A model generated the notes under the pieces. The model did no database searches, was not told the DNA's origin, and saw only the letters and a program-made list of their open reading frames with translations. Below, in pieces: positions 1-9,104 of a stretch of 64,000 nucleotides of DNA. Location of the stretch: NCBI GenBank assembly GCA_947475525.1, contig CANJMI010000012.1, positions 116,299-180,298 of the forward strand, read 5' to 3'. Every line of letters starts with the position of its first letter. Within the stretch, counting starts at the first letter, position 1. The DNA comes from Polyangiaceae bacterium. Lineage in GTDB: Bacteria > Myxococcota_A > Polyangia > Polyangiales > Polyangiaceae. Both the position numbers and the translations under genes were made by a program.

Positions 1-1287
1 GCTCCAACGACGCTCGACGACCCGTGCATTCGCGTCTACTTCGCGAAGTTCGGCCGCAGAGCGTGGCGCCGTCCGCTCGTGGCAGAAGAAGTCGATGAGC
101 TGGTGGCGTTGTCCAAGAAAGTCGATGCCTTCACGAGCTCGACCCCGGAGGCGTTGAAGTTCGCTACGGCCTCCCTCCTTCAGTCGCCGAATTTCCTCTT
201 TCGCATCGAGCAAGGCCTGCCCGTTGGCCCCGAGGATCCCGAGCACGAAGGCCTCTTCAAGCTCACGGGTTTGGAGATGGCCACGCGCACCTCGTACCTG
301 CTGCTCGACTCCCCGCCGAGCGAAGGGATGCTCGATGCGGCAGAACAGGGACTCTTCGACAATCCCGAGCTCGTGCGCGCCGCGCTCGCCTACACGCTCG
401 ACCAGCCTGAGGCCCGCGGCCCGCTCGTGCGGTTCTTCCGCGACTTCATGAACATTGGTCGCCTCGACGAACTCGACAAGAACATCGAGCTTTTTCCCGC
501 ATTTTCGCAAACATTGGGCCCTGCGATGCGCACCGAAATCGAGAAACTCTTCGAGGCCAAGGTGTTCGACGAGCGTGGTGACTTTCGGTCACTCTTCACG
601 ACGCGCACGACCTTCGTGAACGACGAGCTCGCGAAAGTTTACGGCATCGACGGCATCACCGGCCCGGAGTTCGTGGCCGTCACGTTGCCCAACGACGGCA
701 AGCGCTCGGGCCTGCTTACGACCCCGGGCTTCCTCGCGATGAACGCGCATAAAACAGCGACGTCGCCGACTCACCGAGGGCGCTTCGTGCGAATGAACCT
801 CCTCTGCCAGGACGTCCCGCCGCCCCCGATGGGCGTGAGCACCGCGTTGCCGGAGCCAACGCCAAGCGAGCCTAAGACGCTCCGCGAACGACTTGAGGCG
901 CACCGCGAAGACGAGCTGTGCCGATCCTGCCATCAGCTCATGGACCCTATCGGTTTCGGCTTGGAGCACTTCGACGCGCTCGGCCAGTGGCGCGACCTGG
1001 AGGCAGGCCTCGCCATCGACGCGGTCAGCGACATCGATGGACGCCCCTTCGATGGCGCGGTCGAGCTCTCCGCCCTCGTCGCCGAATTACCCGAAGTCGG
1101 GGTCTGCATCGCGCGGCGTTTCTATCAGCACGCGACCGCACGCCTCGACACCAAAGGCGATCGGCCAGCGGTCGATTCACTCGTCATGAGCTTCGTCGAG
1201 AGCGATTTCGATTTTAGAGCGCTCGTCATCGACATGGTCATAAACGATGGCTTTCGCTACGTCAGCGCACCGAAGGAGACCCCATGA
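1..1287 (+). CDS. DUF1592/DUF1588/DUF1585 haem-motif protein, 5' end outside window
   Basis: The reading frame is open from base 1, so the start lies upstream; 428 codons are visible. The first residues include FGRRAWRRPL, typical of the DUF1595 segment of this family. A DUF1592-like helical region follows, then a DUF1588 segment carrying one CxxCH haem-type motif (CRSCH, followed by MDPIGFGLEHFD), then a DUF1585-like tail. Such proteins are known mainly from Planctomycetes and Myxococcota, are usually exported, and nearly always sit next to a DUF1552 gene, as here. The stop overlaps the next start in ATGA, so the two are translationally coupled. The biochemical role is not established; an extracytoplasmic redox function is inferred from the haem motif. 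Confidence 0.9.
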   Translation, partial: APTTLDDPCIRVYFAKFGRRAWRRPLVAEEVDELVALSKKVDAFTSSTPEALKFATASLLQSPNFLFRIEQGLPVGPEDPEHEGLFKLTGLEMATRTSYLLLDSPPSEGMLDAAEQGLFDNPELVRAALAYTLDQPEARGPLVRFFRDFMNIGRLDELDKNIELFPAFSQTLGPAMRTEIEKLFEAKVFDERGDFRSLFTTRTTFVNDELAKVYGIDGITGPEFVAVTLPNDGKRSGLLTTPGFLAMNAHKTATSPTHRGRFVRMNLLCQDVPPPPMGVSTALPEPTPSEPKTLRERLEAHREDELCRSCHQLMDPIGFGLEHFDALGQWRDLEAGLAIDAVSDIDGRPFDGAVELSALVAELPEVGVCIARRFYQHATARLDTKGDRPAVDSLVMSFVESDFDFRALVIDMVINDGFRYVSAPKETP

Positions 1288-2651
1288 ATCGGCACGGATT
1301 CTTTCGACGAGCACTCGACCGTCGCGCGATGTTACGGGGCCTTTTCGGCGGCGCGCTCGTCAGCGTCGGCGTGCCGATCCTCGAGTCCATGTTGAACGAT
1401 CACGGCAACGCCTATGCCGATGGAGAGCCGCTGCCGACACGCTTCGGACTTTGGTTTTTTGGCAACGGCGTTCGGCTCAACTCATGGTTGCCGGTCAACC
1501 AAGGGGCCGACTGGCAACCGCCAGCGGGTGGCGAGCTCGTGCCGCTCGTGCCGCACAAGGACTACGTGAGCGTGGTCTCGGGTCTCAACGTCAAGACCCC
1601 GCGGCACCCTCACCATTCGGGGATCTCGGCGGTGTGCAGCGGCGGCCCGCATCTCAAGGTGGACAACGTGCGCGACACCATCGTCTCGACGTTCAAGTAC
1701 AAGTCGGTCGATCAGGTGGCGGCCGATCACTTCCAAGCGACGACGCCTTCGCCCTACCGCTCGCTCGAGGCCGCAGTCACGCGCTTCCGTGGGACCGATG
1801 AAGGCACGTCGTTTCAGTATCTGAGCCACAACGGAAGCCTGAACGGGGAGACGAACGTCAATCCGTCCGAAGAGTCCCCGCAGGCCTTTTTCAATCGGCT
1901 GTTCAACATGGGGACGGCCGCGCCGCTCGTGTTGAAGGCCCGCGCGAGCGTGCTCGATTCCGTTGCGAACCAGATAACAGCGCTCGAAAAACGACTCGGT
2001 GCCCGCGACAAGGAGCGGCTCGATCAACACTTTTCGAGCGTTCGCGAGCTGGAAAAGCGGCTGAGTGCACCGTTCGCCGAGTGCTCGAAACCGACCGCGC
2101 CCGGCGACTACCCCGACTTGAACGGCGACGAGCAAATGACCCAGAAAAACCAGGTCATGAGCGATTTGATGGCGGTCGCACTCGCCTGTCGACTCACCCA
2201 GAGTTTTTCGATCATGTTCTCGACCTGCGGCTCTGGGGTCGTCATGTGGCCCGCCGGCTCGAAGGACGGCCAGCACTACATGAACCACACCGAGCCCTCG
2301 CCGTGGACGAAGCAACACAGCTCGGTCACCTTCACGATGGAGCAGCTCGGCTATTTCCTCGGCAAGCTGAAAGCGACGCCGGATGGCGCGGGCAATCTCC
2401 TCGACCAGAGTTCAATTCTCGTGTGCACCGAGCACGCCGAAGGGTGGACGCACTCACAAGACGACATGCCGATGCTGCTCTGCGGCAAAGGCGGCGGTCG
2501 CCTCAAAGGCAACGTTCACTTCCGCGGCAGCGGCGGGAACTGCTCACGGGCGCTCCTCACTGCCCTCCGCGGCGCAGGCTTGCCACTGTCGGAGTTCGGT
2601 TACGAGGCCGGCAAGACGACACTCCCGATTGCCGAGCTCGAGAACGCCTGA
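1284..2651 (+). CDS. DUF1552 family protein with Tat-like signal
   Basis: The 455-residue product begins with a twin-arginine-like export signal: DRRAMLRGLFGG followed by a hydrophobic stretch to about residue 40. The rest matches the DUF1552 family, including a central helical part with two ELEKRL-like segments (about residues 230-265) and a C-terminal part rich in Gly and His. The start overlaps the stop of the DUF1592 gene by 4 bases, and this paired order is the family norm. Together they probably form an exported complex. DUF1552 has a sulfatase/phosphatase-like fold by family knowledge, but its substrate is unknown. The ATG at 1284 is chosen because it begins directly before the Tat motif. 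Confidence 0.9.
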   Translation: MNRHGFFRRALDRRAMLRGLFGGALVSVGVPILESMLNDHGNAYADGEPLPTRFGLWFFGNGVRLNSWLPVNQGADWQPPAGGELVPLVPHKDYVSVVSGLNVKTPRHPHHSGISAVCSGGPHLKVDNVRDTIVSTFKYKSVDQVAADHFQATTPSPYRSLEAAVTRFRGTDEGTSFQYLSHNGSLNGETNVNPSEESPQAFFNRLFNMGTAAPLVLKARASVLDSVANQITALEKRLGARDKERLDQHFSSVRELEKRLSAPFAECSKPTAPGDYPDLNGDEQMTQKNQVMSDLMAVALACRLTQSFSIMFSTCGSGVVMWPAGSKDGQHYMNHTEPSPWTKQHSSVTFTMEQLGYFLGKLKATPDGAGNLLDQSSILVCTEHAEGWTHSQDDMPMLLCGKGGGRLKGNVHFRGSGGNCSRALLTALRGAGLPLSEFGYEAGKTTLPIAELENA

Positions 2652-2667
2652 CGAAGCGGGCGGCCAT

Positions 2668-2729
2668 CGCCCTTGGGCTAGACGCCGGCGCCCTTGGGCT
2701 AGACGCCGGTTATTTGGCCTTGAGGCCGG
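2668..2729 (+). repeat. Two perfect 21-bp tandem copies plus a degenerate third
   Basis: Bases 2668-2688 and 2689-2709 are identical and contain CCCTTGGGCTAGACGCCGG. A diverged third unit ends in GAGGCCGG at 2729. The repeat fills the space between the DUF1552 stop and the next gene. GGCCTTGAGGCC in the third unit could form a small hairpin, but there is no U-tract, so I do not call a terminator. Confidence 0.7.
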
Positions 2730-2757
2730 TTTCGCGCGACAACGGTGGCGCTAAGCC

Positions 2758-3588
2758 ATGCCTGAATCGCCCGAGTCTAGAGGTCCGCTGGCTTCATCGC
2801 GCGGTCGAGCCTTCGCGGAAAGCGGCGGAGACAATGCCGCGTCGGTGCGCGTCGATGCCACGATCCCCGAGCGGGTCGAGCCGCAGACGATTCCGTTCGC
2901 CAAGGTGAAAGCGAAGCCCGAGCTCGTCGGGCACACGGAGGACGGCGAGCCGCTCCTCAAGCTCGCGCAAGGCGACCGAAAAGCGGCGACGCGTCGTGAC
3001 ATCGACCGGCGAGCGATCGAAGCGGCCATCGCCAGCGCGAAACGCGTTACGCCGCCCGCGCCCCACGACGCGGGAGGCAGCGTCGCCGAAGTCGCCGAGC
3101 CGGTGATCGCGAAGCCGGCCGCATGGCCGTGGCTCGCCGGGGCGCTCGTGCCGGTGGCCGTCGTCGGGGCCGTGGTCGCGTTACGGCAAGCGCCGCGCAT
3201 CGGTACCCCTTCGGAGAACGCGCAGCGGGCACTCTCCGGCGCAGACGCGAGCCCGATCCATGCGGCATCCCCGGGACGCAACGAGAGCTTCGAGTCCGTT
3301 GTGCCCCCCATCGACCCAGTTGAGCCGCCTGCCCCGGAGACCGCGCCAACGAGCAGCGCGTCGGCCCAATCTTCGGACCTGAACGGCACGCCCGAAGCGA
3401 GCGCGCAGCCGCGAGCAGGCAGCAAGCGCGAGGCCGTAACGCCATCGCAAGCGGGGGGCACGCCGTCGCCGCAAGCCACGACGCCTCGCGGCTCGAACTG
3501 CACCGATGCGCCGCGACGAGACACCACGACGACGTCACCGGCGCGCAAGCCCGCGCCGAATTCAATATTGCTACATGTCAAAAAATAG
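2758..3588 (+). CDS. Hypothetical single-pass membrane protein
   Basis: I do not recognise this 276-residue protein. About 120 hydrophilic N-terminal residues precede one membrane segment (PWLAGALVPVAVVGAVVAL, about residues 122-140). A low-complexity Pro/Ala/Ser/Thr-rich tail follows, probably disordered and on the other side of the membrane. No catalytic motif is visible. The last 14 bases overlap the start of the PEGA gene, suggesting cotranscription. A large antisense frame covers the same bases but has no recognisable domain and breaks the operon order, so I prefer this strand. Confidence 0.65.
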   Translation: MPESPESRGPLASSRGRAFAESGGDNAASVRVDATIPERVEPQTIPFAKVKAKPELVGHTEDGEPLLKLAQGDRKAATRRDIDRRAIEAAIASAKRVTPPAPHDAGGSVAEVAEPVIAKPAAWPWLAGALVPVAVVGAVVALRQAPRIGTPSENAQRALSGADASPIHAASPGRNESFESVVPPIDPVEPPAPETAPTSSASAQSSDLNGTPEASAQPRAGSKREAVTPSQAGGTPSPQATTPRGSNCTDAPRRDTTTTSPARKPAPNSILLHVKK

Positions 3589-4537
3589 CTTTCGCGGTAG
3601 CGCGGCCGGCGCACTCCTCTTCGGGACCCTCGTGGCATCTCCCGCTGTGGCTGACGGCACGCCAACGGAGACGGGTTCCGAGACCGCGAAGCGCGCCGAC
3701 AAGCTCGCTGGCGAAGCCGCACAAGCCGTCGAGCGAGGCGACCTCGAGCGTTCACGAACGTTGTTTCACGAATCGATGCTCTTGAAGTCGAGCTACGACA
3801 CCATGGGCAACCTCGGGGCGGTCGAGCTCGCGCTCAAGCGTTACCGCGACTGCGCCGAGCACCTCGCCGCCAGCCTGCGCGACTATCCCCCGACGGCGAG
3901 CGAAGCCTCGAAGAATGCAACGCTCGAGAAGCTCGGCGAGTGCCGAAGCCACGTAGCTTCGCTGAAGCTCGACATTCACCCGGTCGGCACGCAAATCACC
4001 GTCGATGGCGCGGCTGCGGGCAGCTCGCCGCTGCGCGATGCGCTGTTCGTCGAACCAGGCCCACACGTCGTGCGCTTCACGCACGCTGGACATCAACCCG
4101 CGGAGCAGACACTGGAGGCGAAAGCCGGTACCGAGCGTGACCTCCGAGTGACCCTCGCTCCGGTCGTCGAAGCGGCGCGAGCGCCGATTTGGCCCATCGT
4201 CGTTGGGAGCCTCGGCACCGCCGCGCTCGTCGGTGTGGGCATCGGCGTGCACTTCGCAGCCGTCACCGCCGAGAAAGAGGGCGACGCGCTAGCAGAGGAC
4301 CTCAGAGCGGCGAAGAAAGTCTGCCCGGCCGACTGCGGCGCGCTGATCGAGCAATACGACTCTGCATCGGCAATCCGCAACGCGGCGACGGGGCTCTTCA
4401 TCGGTTCGGGCGTCGCCCTCGCCGGCACGGCCGCCTACTACTTTATCTTTCGCCCGACGCGCGCACGCCAGCAGACGGCCTGGCTCCCGCTCTTTGATGG
4501 GCAAAACGTCGGGCTGCTAATGCGGTCCGAGTTCTGA
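3575..4537 (+). CDS. PEGA domain-containing exported protein
   Basis: I start at the ATG at 3575 because it opens directly with a signal peptide ending ASPAVADG; an upstream in-frame start at 3506 would add an Arg-rich leader. The 320-residue product has a TPR-like helical region (about 45-115), a PEGA domain (about 128-195, with VDGAAAGSSPLRD and EPGPHVVRFTHAGH), and two hydrophobic segments (about 206-228 and 270-293). PEGA domains are common in myxobacterial surface proteins and are thought to mediate envelope interactions. The two late membrane spans suggest anchoring in the inner membrane. The function is otherwise unknown. Confidence 0.85.
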   Translation: MSKNSFRGSAAGALLFGTLVASPAVADGTPTETGSETAKRADKLAGEAAQAVERGDLERSRTLFHESMLLKSSYDTMGNLGAVELALKRYRDCAEHLAASLRDYPPTASEASKNATLEKLGECRSHVASLKLDIHPVGTQITVDGAAAGSSPLRDALFVEPGPHVVRFTHAGHQPAEQTLEAKAGTERDLRVTLAPVVEAARAPIWPIVVGSLGTAALVGVGIGVHFAAVTAEKEGDALAEDLRAAKKVCPADCGALIEQYDSASAIRNAATGLFIGSGVALAGTAAYYFIFRPTRARQQTAWLPLFDGQNVGLLMRSEF

Positions 4538-4576
4538 CGCACGGATCGTAAGGCGCGCAAGCTTCGGGAAATCGAC

Positions 4577-6220
4577 ATGAAGGCAAAAGACGACATGGTG
4601 GTGCGGCTCTTGACGGCTCTCGTGGTGGTCGGGGGCGCGACGAGCGCGGGACTCGCGGGTTGCACCGATCTCGCGGCGCCGTGTCGCGAGGGAAATTGCA
4701 TCGGCTCCGATGCGTCGGTGAGCAGCGTAGCGGGCGACGTTGGAGTTGGCGGCGCGGGCGGCGCGATGAGTACGGCGAGCGGAGGCGCAGGCGGCGCCGG
4801 TGGAGCGGGTGGCGCTGTGCCCGAGTCCTGCGACCCGAGCCTTGCTGCGAATGCCGTGGCTGACGCGTGCGGCCTCTTCGTGTCGAGCTCGCTCGGGGTC
4901 GATACGTCGCAAGGTGACGGCACGAAGAGTCGCCCGTACGCGACCATCGCGAGAGCGCTCGTCGCGCTATCGCCTGCAACGGGCAACGCCATCTATTTGT
5001 GTGGCGAGACCTTCGACGCGAGCGTCACGTTGCCTGCGGGCGTTCAGCTCTACGGCGCGCTCGACTGCAAAAACGGCTGGAGCTACAAAAGCGCGACAAA
5101 AAGCAGGATCGCGGGCACGGCGAACACGGTTGCACTCCGCATCGCCGGGGCCAACACCTCGAGCGTACGTGACCTCATCGTGGTCGCCGCCGACACGGCG
5201 AGTCCGAGCGCGAGCAGCATCGCGATGCTCGTCGAGGGCGCAACCGTCGACCTCGAGCGGGTCGAGCTCGTCGCGGGCCTCGCGGGCGCCGGGCCTAAGG
5301 GAACCACACCGGGCGGCACGGGCTTGAACGGAACGAAGGGCGTGGCCGGCAAGTCGGGTTGCACAACTTCGTCGGCCGTTTTCCCGGACGCCGAGCCGCA
5401 GATCACGTGCGGCGACGGGACGTCGTCCGAAGGCGGCACGGGTGGCATGGGCGCGGTCAGCACCGCGGGTAACGGGCTCGAGGGGGGCGCGACGCCCAGC
5501 GTTGGTTCCTCGAACGGAGGCACCGGGCAGCCAGCGAGCAACGCGCAGTGCACCGCGGGGACGAACGGGGCGACGGGGACGAACGGCCTGCCCGGCGACG
5601 GTGCCGGCGGTGTCGGCGTGCTCGATTCGGACAAGGGCTACATCGGCCTTGGGGGAGCCAGCGGCAAGAGTGCTGGGAAACCCGGCCAAGGTGGAGGTGG
5701 AGGCGGAGGCGCGAGCGGCAAGCAAGCGTGCCAGGTCACCACGAACGCGGGACCGGCCGGCGCGAGCGGCGGCACCGGCGGATGCGGCGGCAGCATTGGC
5801 GCCGGCGGAGCTCCCGGTGGAAGCTCGATCGCGCTCGTTAGCCTCGCGGCAACGGTCTCGCTGAAAGACAGCAAACTTACAGCAAAAAACGCGGGCGCGG
5901 GCGGCGCGGGTGGCGACGGACAGCCCGGAGGCCTCGGCCTCGGCGGCGGCTACGGGAGCCCCGGCTTTGCGAACGGCAGCTGCAACGGGGGCAAAGGCGG
6001 CGATGGCGGTAAGGGTGGCTCCGGAGGAGGCGGAACCGGAGGACACTCGCTCGGCGTCGCGTTCACGGGGACCTCGCCGACCCTCGATCCCATCACCGTG
6101 CTCGTGACGCCAGGAAAAGCCGGAGTCGGTGGCGCGGGCGGCACGGGCGGACTCGATAACGTCGGCGGAGTCGGCGCGAGTGGCCTCACCGCGACAGCGC
6201 AATCCTTCGATCCGAACTGA
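4577..6220 (+). CDS. Glycine-rich lipoprotein with DUF1565-like segment
   Basis: The 547-residue product starts with a signal peptide ending in a lipobox (SAGLAGC, Cys near residue 29). After a short Gly/Ala-rich linker comes DGTKSRPYATIARAL, followed by YLCGETF and VQLYGALDC. This pattern is usual for DUF1565-type right-handed beta-helix proteins. From about residue 235 onward the chain is dominated by collagen-like Gly-rich stretches (GGTGG, GAGG, GKGGDGGKGG) interrupted by short beta-helix-like hydrophobic strands. An outer-membrane or surface-displayed structural or adhesive role is inferred. Alternative ATG at 4592 would remove five residues. Confidence 0.85.
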   Translation: MKAKDDMVVRLLTALVVVGGATSAGLAGCTDLAAPCREGNCIGSDASVSSVAGDVGVGGAGGAMSTASGGAGGAGGAGGAVPESCDPSLAANAVADACGLFVSSSLGVDTSQGDGTKSRPYATIARALVALSPATGNAIYLCGETFDASVTLPAGVQLYGALDCKNGWSYKSATKSRIAGTANTVALRIAGANTSSVRDLIVVAADTASPSASSIAMLVEGATVDLERVELVAGLAGAGPKGTTPGGTGLNGTKGVAGKSGCTTSSAVFPDAEPQITCGDGTSSEGGTGGMGAVSTAGNGLEGGATPSVGSSNGGTGQPASNAQCTAGTNGATGTNGLPGDGAGGVGVLDSDKGYIGLGGASGKSAGKPGQGGGGGGGASGKQACQVTTNAGPAGASGGTGGCGGSIGAGGAPGGSSIALVSLAATVSLKDSKLTAKNAGAGGAGGDGQPGGLGLGGGYGSPGFANGSCNGGKGGDGGKGGSGGGGTGGHSLGVAFTGTSPTLDPITVLVTPGKAGVGGAGGTGGLDNVGGVGASGLTATAQSFDPN

Positions 6221-6267
6221 GCGCGCCTCCGCGGAGCTCGACTCTGCATTGCCGCACCGGCTCCACG

Positions 6268-7368
6268 GTGGCAGACGCAAAGACGGTGAAGATCCGCGCG
6301 AGCCTTGCGATCGCCTCGACCAAGGGGCAGCCCGGCCGGCCGCGCGGTAAGCTCACTCAGTTGCAGAAGGTGACGCGCCTTCAGCAGCTCCTCGTGCAGT
6401 ACCCAAAAGGGATCACGATCGACGAGATTGCAGGTCATTTGCAGGTCGACCCGCGTTCCGCGAGGCGCTACGTGAAAGCGCTGCGGAGCGAACTGCGGAC
6501 GGACCTCGAACCCGTCACCGATGGGGACGGCGCCAAACGCTGGCGGATCCCGGATGTCGACGTCCCGCGTCGCGTCGCGATGCGGCGCACCCAAGCGTAC
6601 GCGCTGCTGGCGGCCCGCCCGCTCTTCGCGGGCATGCGCGGCTCGACAGTGTACGAAGAGATCGCCCTCGCCTCGGAGAGCTTGCTCGGCATCGCTCGCC
6701 GACCAGGGCGCGGACCGAACGGCGGGCTCCGCGGCGCCGACCTCGAGCAGCGATTCCGCTACGTCTCGTTCGCGCCGAAGGACTACTCCGAGCGAGGCGA
6801 AGACCTCGACAACCTGTTCCAGGCCGTCGCCGACCTGCGCCCCATCGCGTTCCTCTACCCATCCGCGTCAGCCGCATTCGAGCGCGTGACCGTGCAGCCG
6901 TACGCCCTCCTGCTTTACAAAGAATCGATCTACGCCCTCGGCCTCGACGTTGCGCTCCAACGCGTGCGCACCTTCGAACTCGATTTTGTCCGTGACTCGC
7001 GCCTGCTCGCAGATGAACCCTTCGAGCTTCCCCCCGACTTCTCGGTCGACGATTACGCGCAAGGGCAATTCGGATTGTGGCGTCTCGACGGCGTTCCCGT
7101 CGCGGCAGTCATCGACTTCGACCCAACCATCGCAGGCCAAATCAGCGCGCGGCGTTTTCATCCTTCGCAGCGAACCGAGGCCCTCGCGAGCGGCGGCGTG
7201 CGCGTCCACCTAGCGGTCGGCGACTCGAGCGAGCTCGCTTCGTGGGTGGTCGGATTCGGGCCGCTCGCCGTCGTCCGTGAGCCCGAGGCGCTACGCGTTC
7301 AGGTCGCAGAGACCTTTGCCGCCGCGCTCGCACGCTACCAGCCGGTCAATCCGCAAGCGAAGCCGTAG
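6268..7368 (+). CDS. WYL-domain transcriptional regulator
   Basis: The GTG-start gene encodes 366 residues. A DeoR/HTH_11-type helix-turn-helix lies at about 30-75 (LQKVTRLQQLLVQYPKGITI, then RSARRYVKAL). A WYL domain follows at about 185-245, with YPSASAAFERVTVQPYALLL and YALGLDVALQRVRTFEL, and then a WCX-type C-terminal extension. WYL regulators bind ligands, often nucleic acids or nucleotides, and control stress, repair or defence genes. No obvious target lies next to it. Its 3' end overlaps the convergent transglycosylase by 23 bases. Confidence 0.9.
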   Translation: MADAKTVKIRASLAIASTKGQPGRPRGKLTQLQKVTRLQQLLVQYPKGITIDEIAGHLQVDPRSARRYVKALRSELRTDLEPVTDGDGAKRWRIPDVDVPRRVAMRRTQAYALLAARPLFAGMRGSTVYEEIALASESLLGIARRPGRGPNGGLRGADLEQRFRYVSFAPKDYSERGEDLDNLFQAVADLRPIAFLYPSASAAFERVTVQPYALLLYKESIYALGLDVALQRVRTFELDFVRDSRLLADEPFELPPDFSVDDYAQGQFGLWRLDGVPVAAVIDFDPTIAGQISARRFHPSQRTEALASGGVRVHLAVGDSSELASWVVGFGPLAVVREPEALRVQVAETFAAALARYQPVNPQAKP

Positions 7369-8014
7369 TGACGTCCTTCACGCTGCGGTAGCGGTGGTAA
7401 AAATGCAGGACCTTCGTCACGTAGACTTGGGTCTCTTGGTACGGCGGGATCCCTCCGTGCCGCGCCACGGCCCCTTCGCCTGCGTTGTAGGCTGCGATCG
7501 TGAGCTGGAGGTCGCCGTTGAACGTGTTGGCGAGGATCCGCAAGTAGCGCGTTCCGGCGAGGATATTGAGTCGCGGATCGAATGAGTCACGCACCTGCAT
7601 GCGCAACGCGGTCTCCGGCATAAGCTGCATCAGCCCCTGCGCACCCGCCGACGAGACCGCTCGCGGATCGTAGTCGCTCTCGACCTTGATCACCGCGCGC
7701 ACGAGCTCTCGCGGCAGCTGGTAGAGCGTGGCAGCTTCGTTGATCGCGTGTTCGAACCGAGTGAAGCGCTCGAGCGATTTGTCACTCGGCGCAACGGGAG
7801 TCACGCCGGGACGGACCTTGTTCTTGTTCGGCTGAGAGCGGACGTAGAGCGTCGAGCCCGCAACGCGCTGGTTGCTGAAATGCAACACACCTTGCGCGTC
7901 GGTGTAGACGTAGATGTCCCCTCGCGCCATCGCCGACAACCCAAGCGTCACCGCGAAGGCGCACAGCGAAGCCCACGCGAGTCGCTGTCGTCGGGTTACC
8001 GATTCGTCCACCAC
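7346..8014 (-). CDS. Lytic transglycosylase with DUF4124 domain
   Basis: The start is set at a GTG at 8014 (another GTG is at 8011), which opens directly onto a signal peptide ending LSAMARG. An in-frame ATG at 8185 would add a long non-signal leader overlapping the neighbouring gene. DUF4124 (IYVYTDAQGVLHFSNQ) precedes the SLT domain. The catalytic Glu is in KVESDY, followed by SSAGAQGLMQLMPETA and AYNAGEGAV, all typical of Slt/MltC-type enzymes. It should cleave peptidoglycan glycan strands in the periplasm during wall turnover. Confidence 0.88.
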   Translation of the reverse strand: MVDESVTRRQRLAWASLCAFAVTLGLSAMARGDIYVYTDAQGVLHFSNQRVAGSTLYVRSQPNKNKVRPGVTPVAPSDKSLERFTRFEHAINEAATLYQLPRELVRAVIKVESDYDPRAVSSAGAQGLMQLMPETALRMQVRDSFDPRLNILAGTRYLRILANTFNGDLQLTIAAYNAGEGAVARHGGIPPYQETQVYVTKVLHFYHRYRSVKDVTTASLAD

Positions 8015-8147
8015 GGGTCCATCGTAGGTCCTCCGGCACCTCGCCGCCAACTCGCGATACGAAGTCACCGAGAAGAAGGACAACGCCGCGTCCGTGCCGC
8101 CATCGACGCGAGGCTCGACGTTCAGCACCGCCCGAGTGAGCGCAGGG

Positions 8148-9104
8148 TCAGCGCGGCCAGAACTGCGTTGGGAGCCCGGCGCCATTCGCTAGCGCGAGGC
8201 CGTCCATCAAGAGCGCGACGGTGACGTGAACGAAAAACCCAGAGTAGATGCTGCGCGTTCGCATCGCGAGCGAACCGAGAGCAATGCCTGCAAGGAAGGC
8301 CCCGGAGGACTCAAGGTACGGCTTTCCGTAGTGAATCATCACGTAGGGCAGACACATCGCGAAGACGGCACCGCTCCCAAAGCTCCGCCGTAGCGGCGCG
8401 AGCATGAAGCCGCGAAAGAACACCTCGAGGGCGAAAAACTGCGCCACATACATCGCCTCCCAGACCAGCAAGTCGAACCACGAGCGCGAGCAGGCTTTGT
8501 AAAACGGGTAGTACGACGCAAAGTCGGGGGAACGCGCCGCGAGCGCGACGCACGGCAAGACGACGGCCAAACACACGCCGTAAATCCACGCGTGCGATAG
8601 AAGGCCGCGGGTGCGCAAGCCCATGTCGAGGAGGCTGTCCTTTGGGAAGAGCACCTTCCACGCGAGCATCGGCACCAGCGTGTAGCCGACGACGCGGCAG
8701 CCCGCCCACCACGCGTAGCCGTAAAGTTCACCGTAAAAACGGGTGTCGACCCACGTTGGCAGGTGCGCGCGGCGTCTCGCCTGCTCGAGCTCCGCTAGGT
8801 ACGGTCTAAAGTACGTGCCAAAAAAACGACTCCCGCCGTAGTACTCCTGCGCGGTCAGCACGACGGCCACGATCGCGAACATCGCCCAGGGTCGAGCGTC
8901 GAACGTGCCCGCCACGCGCTGCTCGATGCGATGGTCGGTCGCCTCCGAATCGAGCTCGGCCCACGTCTTGCGAAAGAACACCCACAGGAGCGGGGCTATC
9001 GCAGCGTAGGCAAGGACCGGCAGGGCCATCTTCACGAACGCGCCCAGGACGCCGCCGATCCACGGCAGCTCATAATTCGACGGAGCAAGCACGAGCGGAA
9101 GCAT
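8148..9104 (-). CDS. CPBP family intramembrane protein (Abi-type)
   Basis: The 318-residue polytopic membrane protein has about seven hydrophobic segments. The C-terminal half shows the CPBP signature: EVFFRGFMLAPLRR (motif 1), then MIHYGKPYLES (motif 2) and FFVHVTVALLMDG (motif 3). Typical members have EExxxR in motif 1; here only one Glu is present (LEVFFR), so peptidase activity is less certain. The start overlaps the gltX stop in ATGA, so it is the second gene of a gltX operon. CPBP proteins include CAAX-prenyl proteases and putative self-immunity proteins; the substrate is unknown. Confidence 0.87.
   Translation of the reverse strand: MLPLVLAPSNYELPWIGGVLGAFVKMALPVLAYAAIAPLLWVFFRKTWAELDSEATDHRIEQRVAGTFDARPWAMFAIVAVVLTAQEYYGGSRFFGTYFRPYLAELEQARRRAHLPTWVDTRFYGELYGYAWWAGCRVVGYTLVPMLAWKVLFPKDSLLDMGLRTRGLLSHAWIYGVCLAVVLPCVALAARSPDFASYYPFYKACSRSWFDLLVWEAMYVAQFFALEVFFRGFMLAPLRRSFGSGAVFAMCLPYVMIHYGKPYLESSGAFLAGIALGSLAMRTRSIYSGFFVHVTVALLMDGLALANGAGLPTQFWPR

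Noticed and set aside
4967..6280. 437-codon - strand open frame
   Set aside because: It is antisense to the glycine-rich lipoprotein, an artefact of GC-rich codons.
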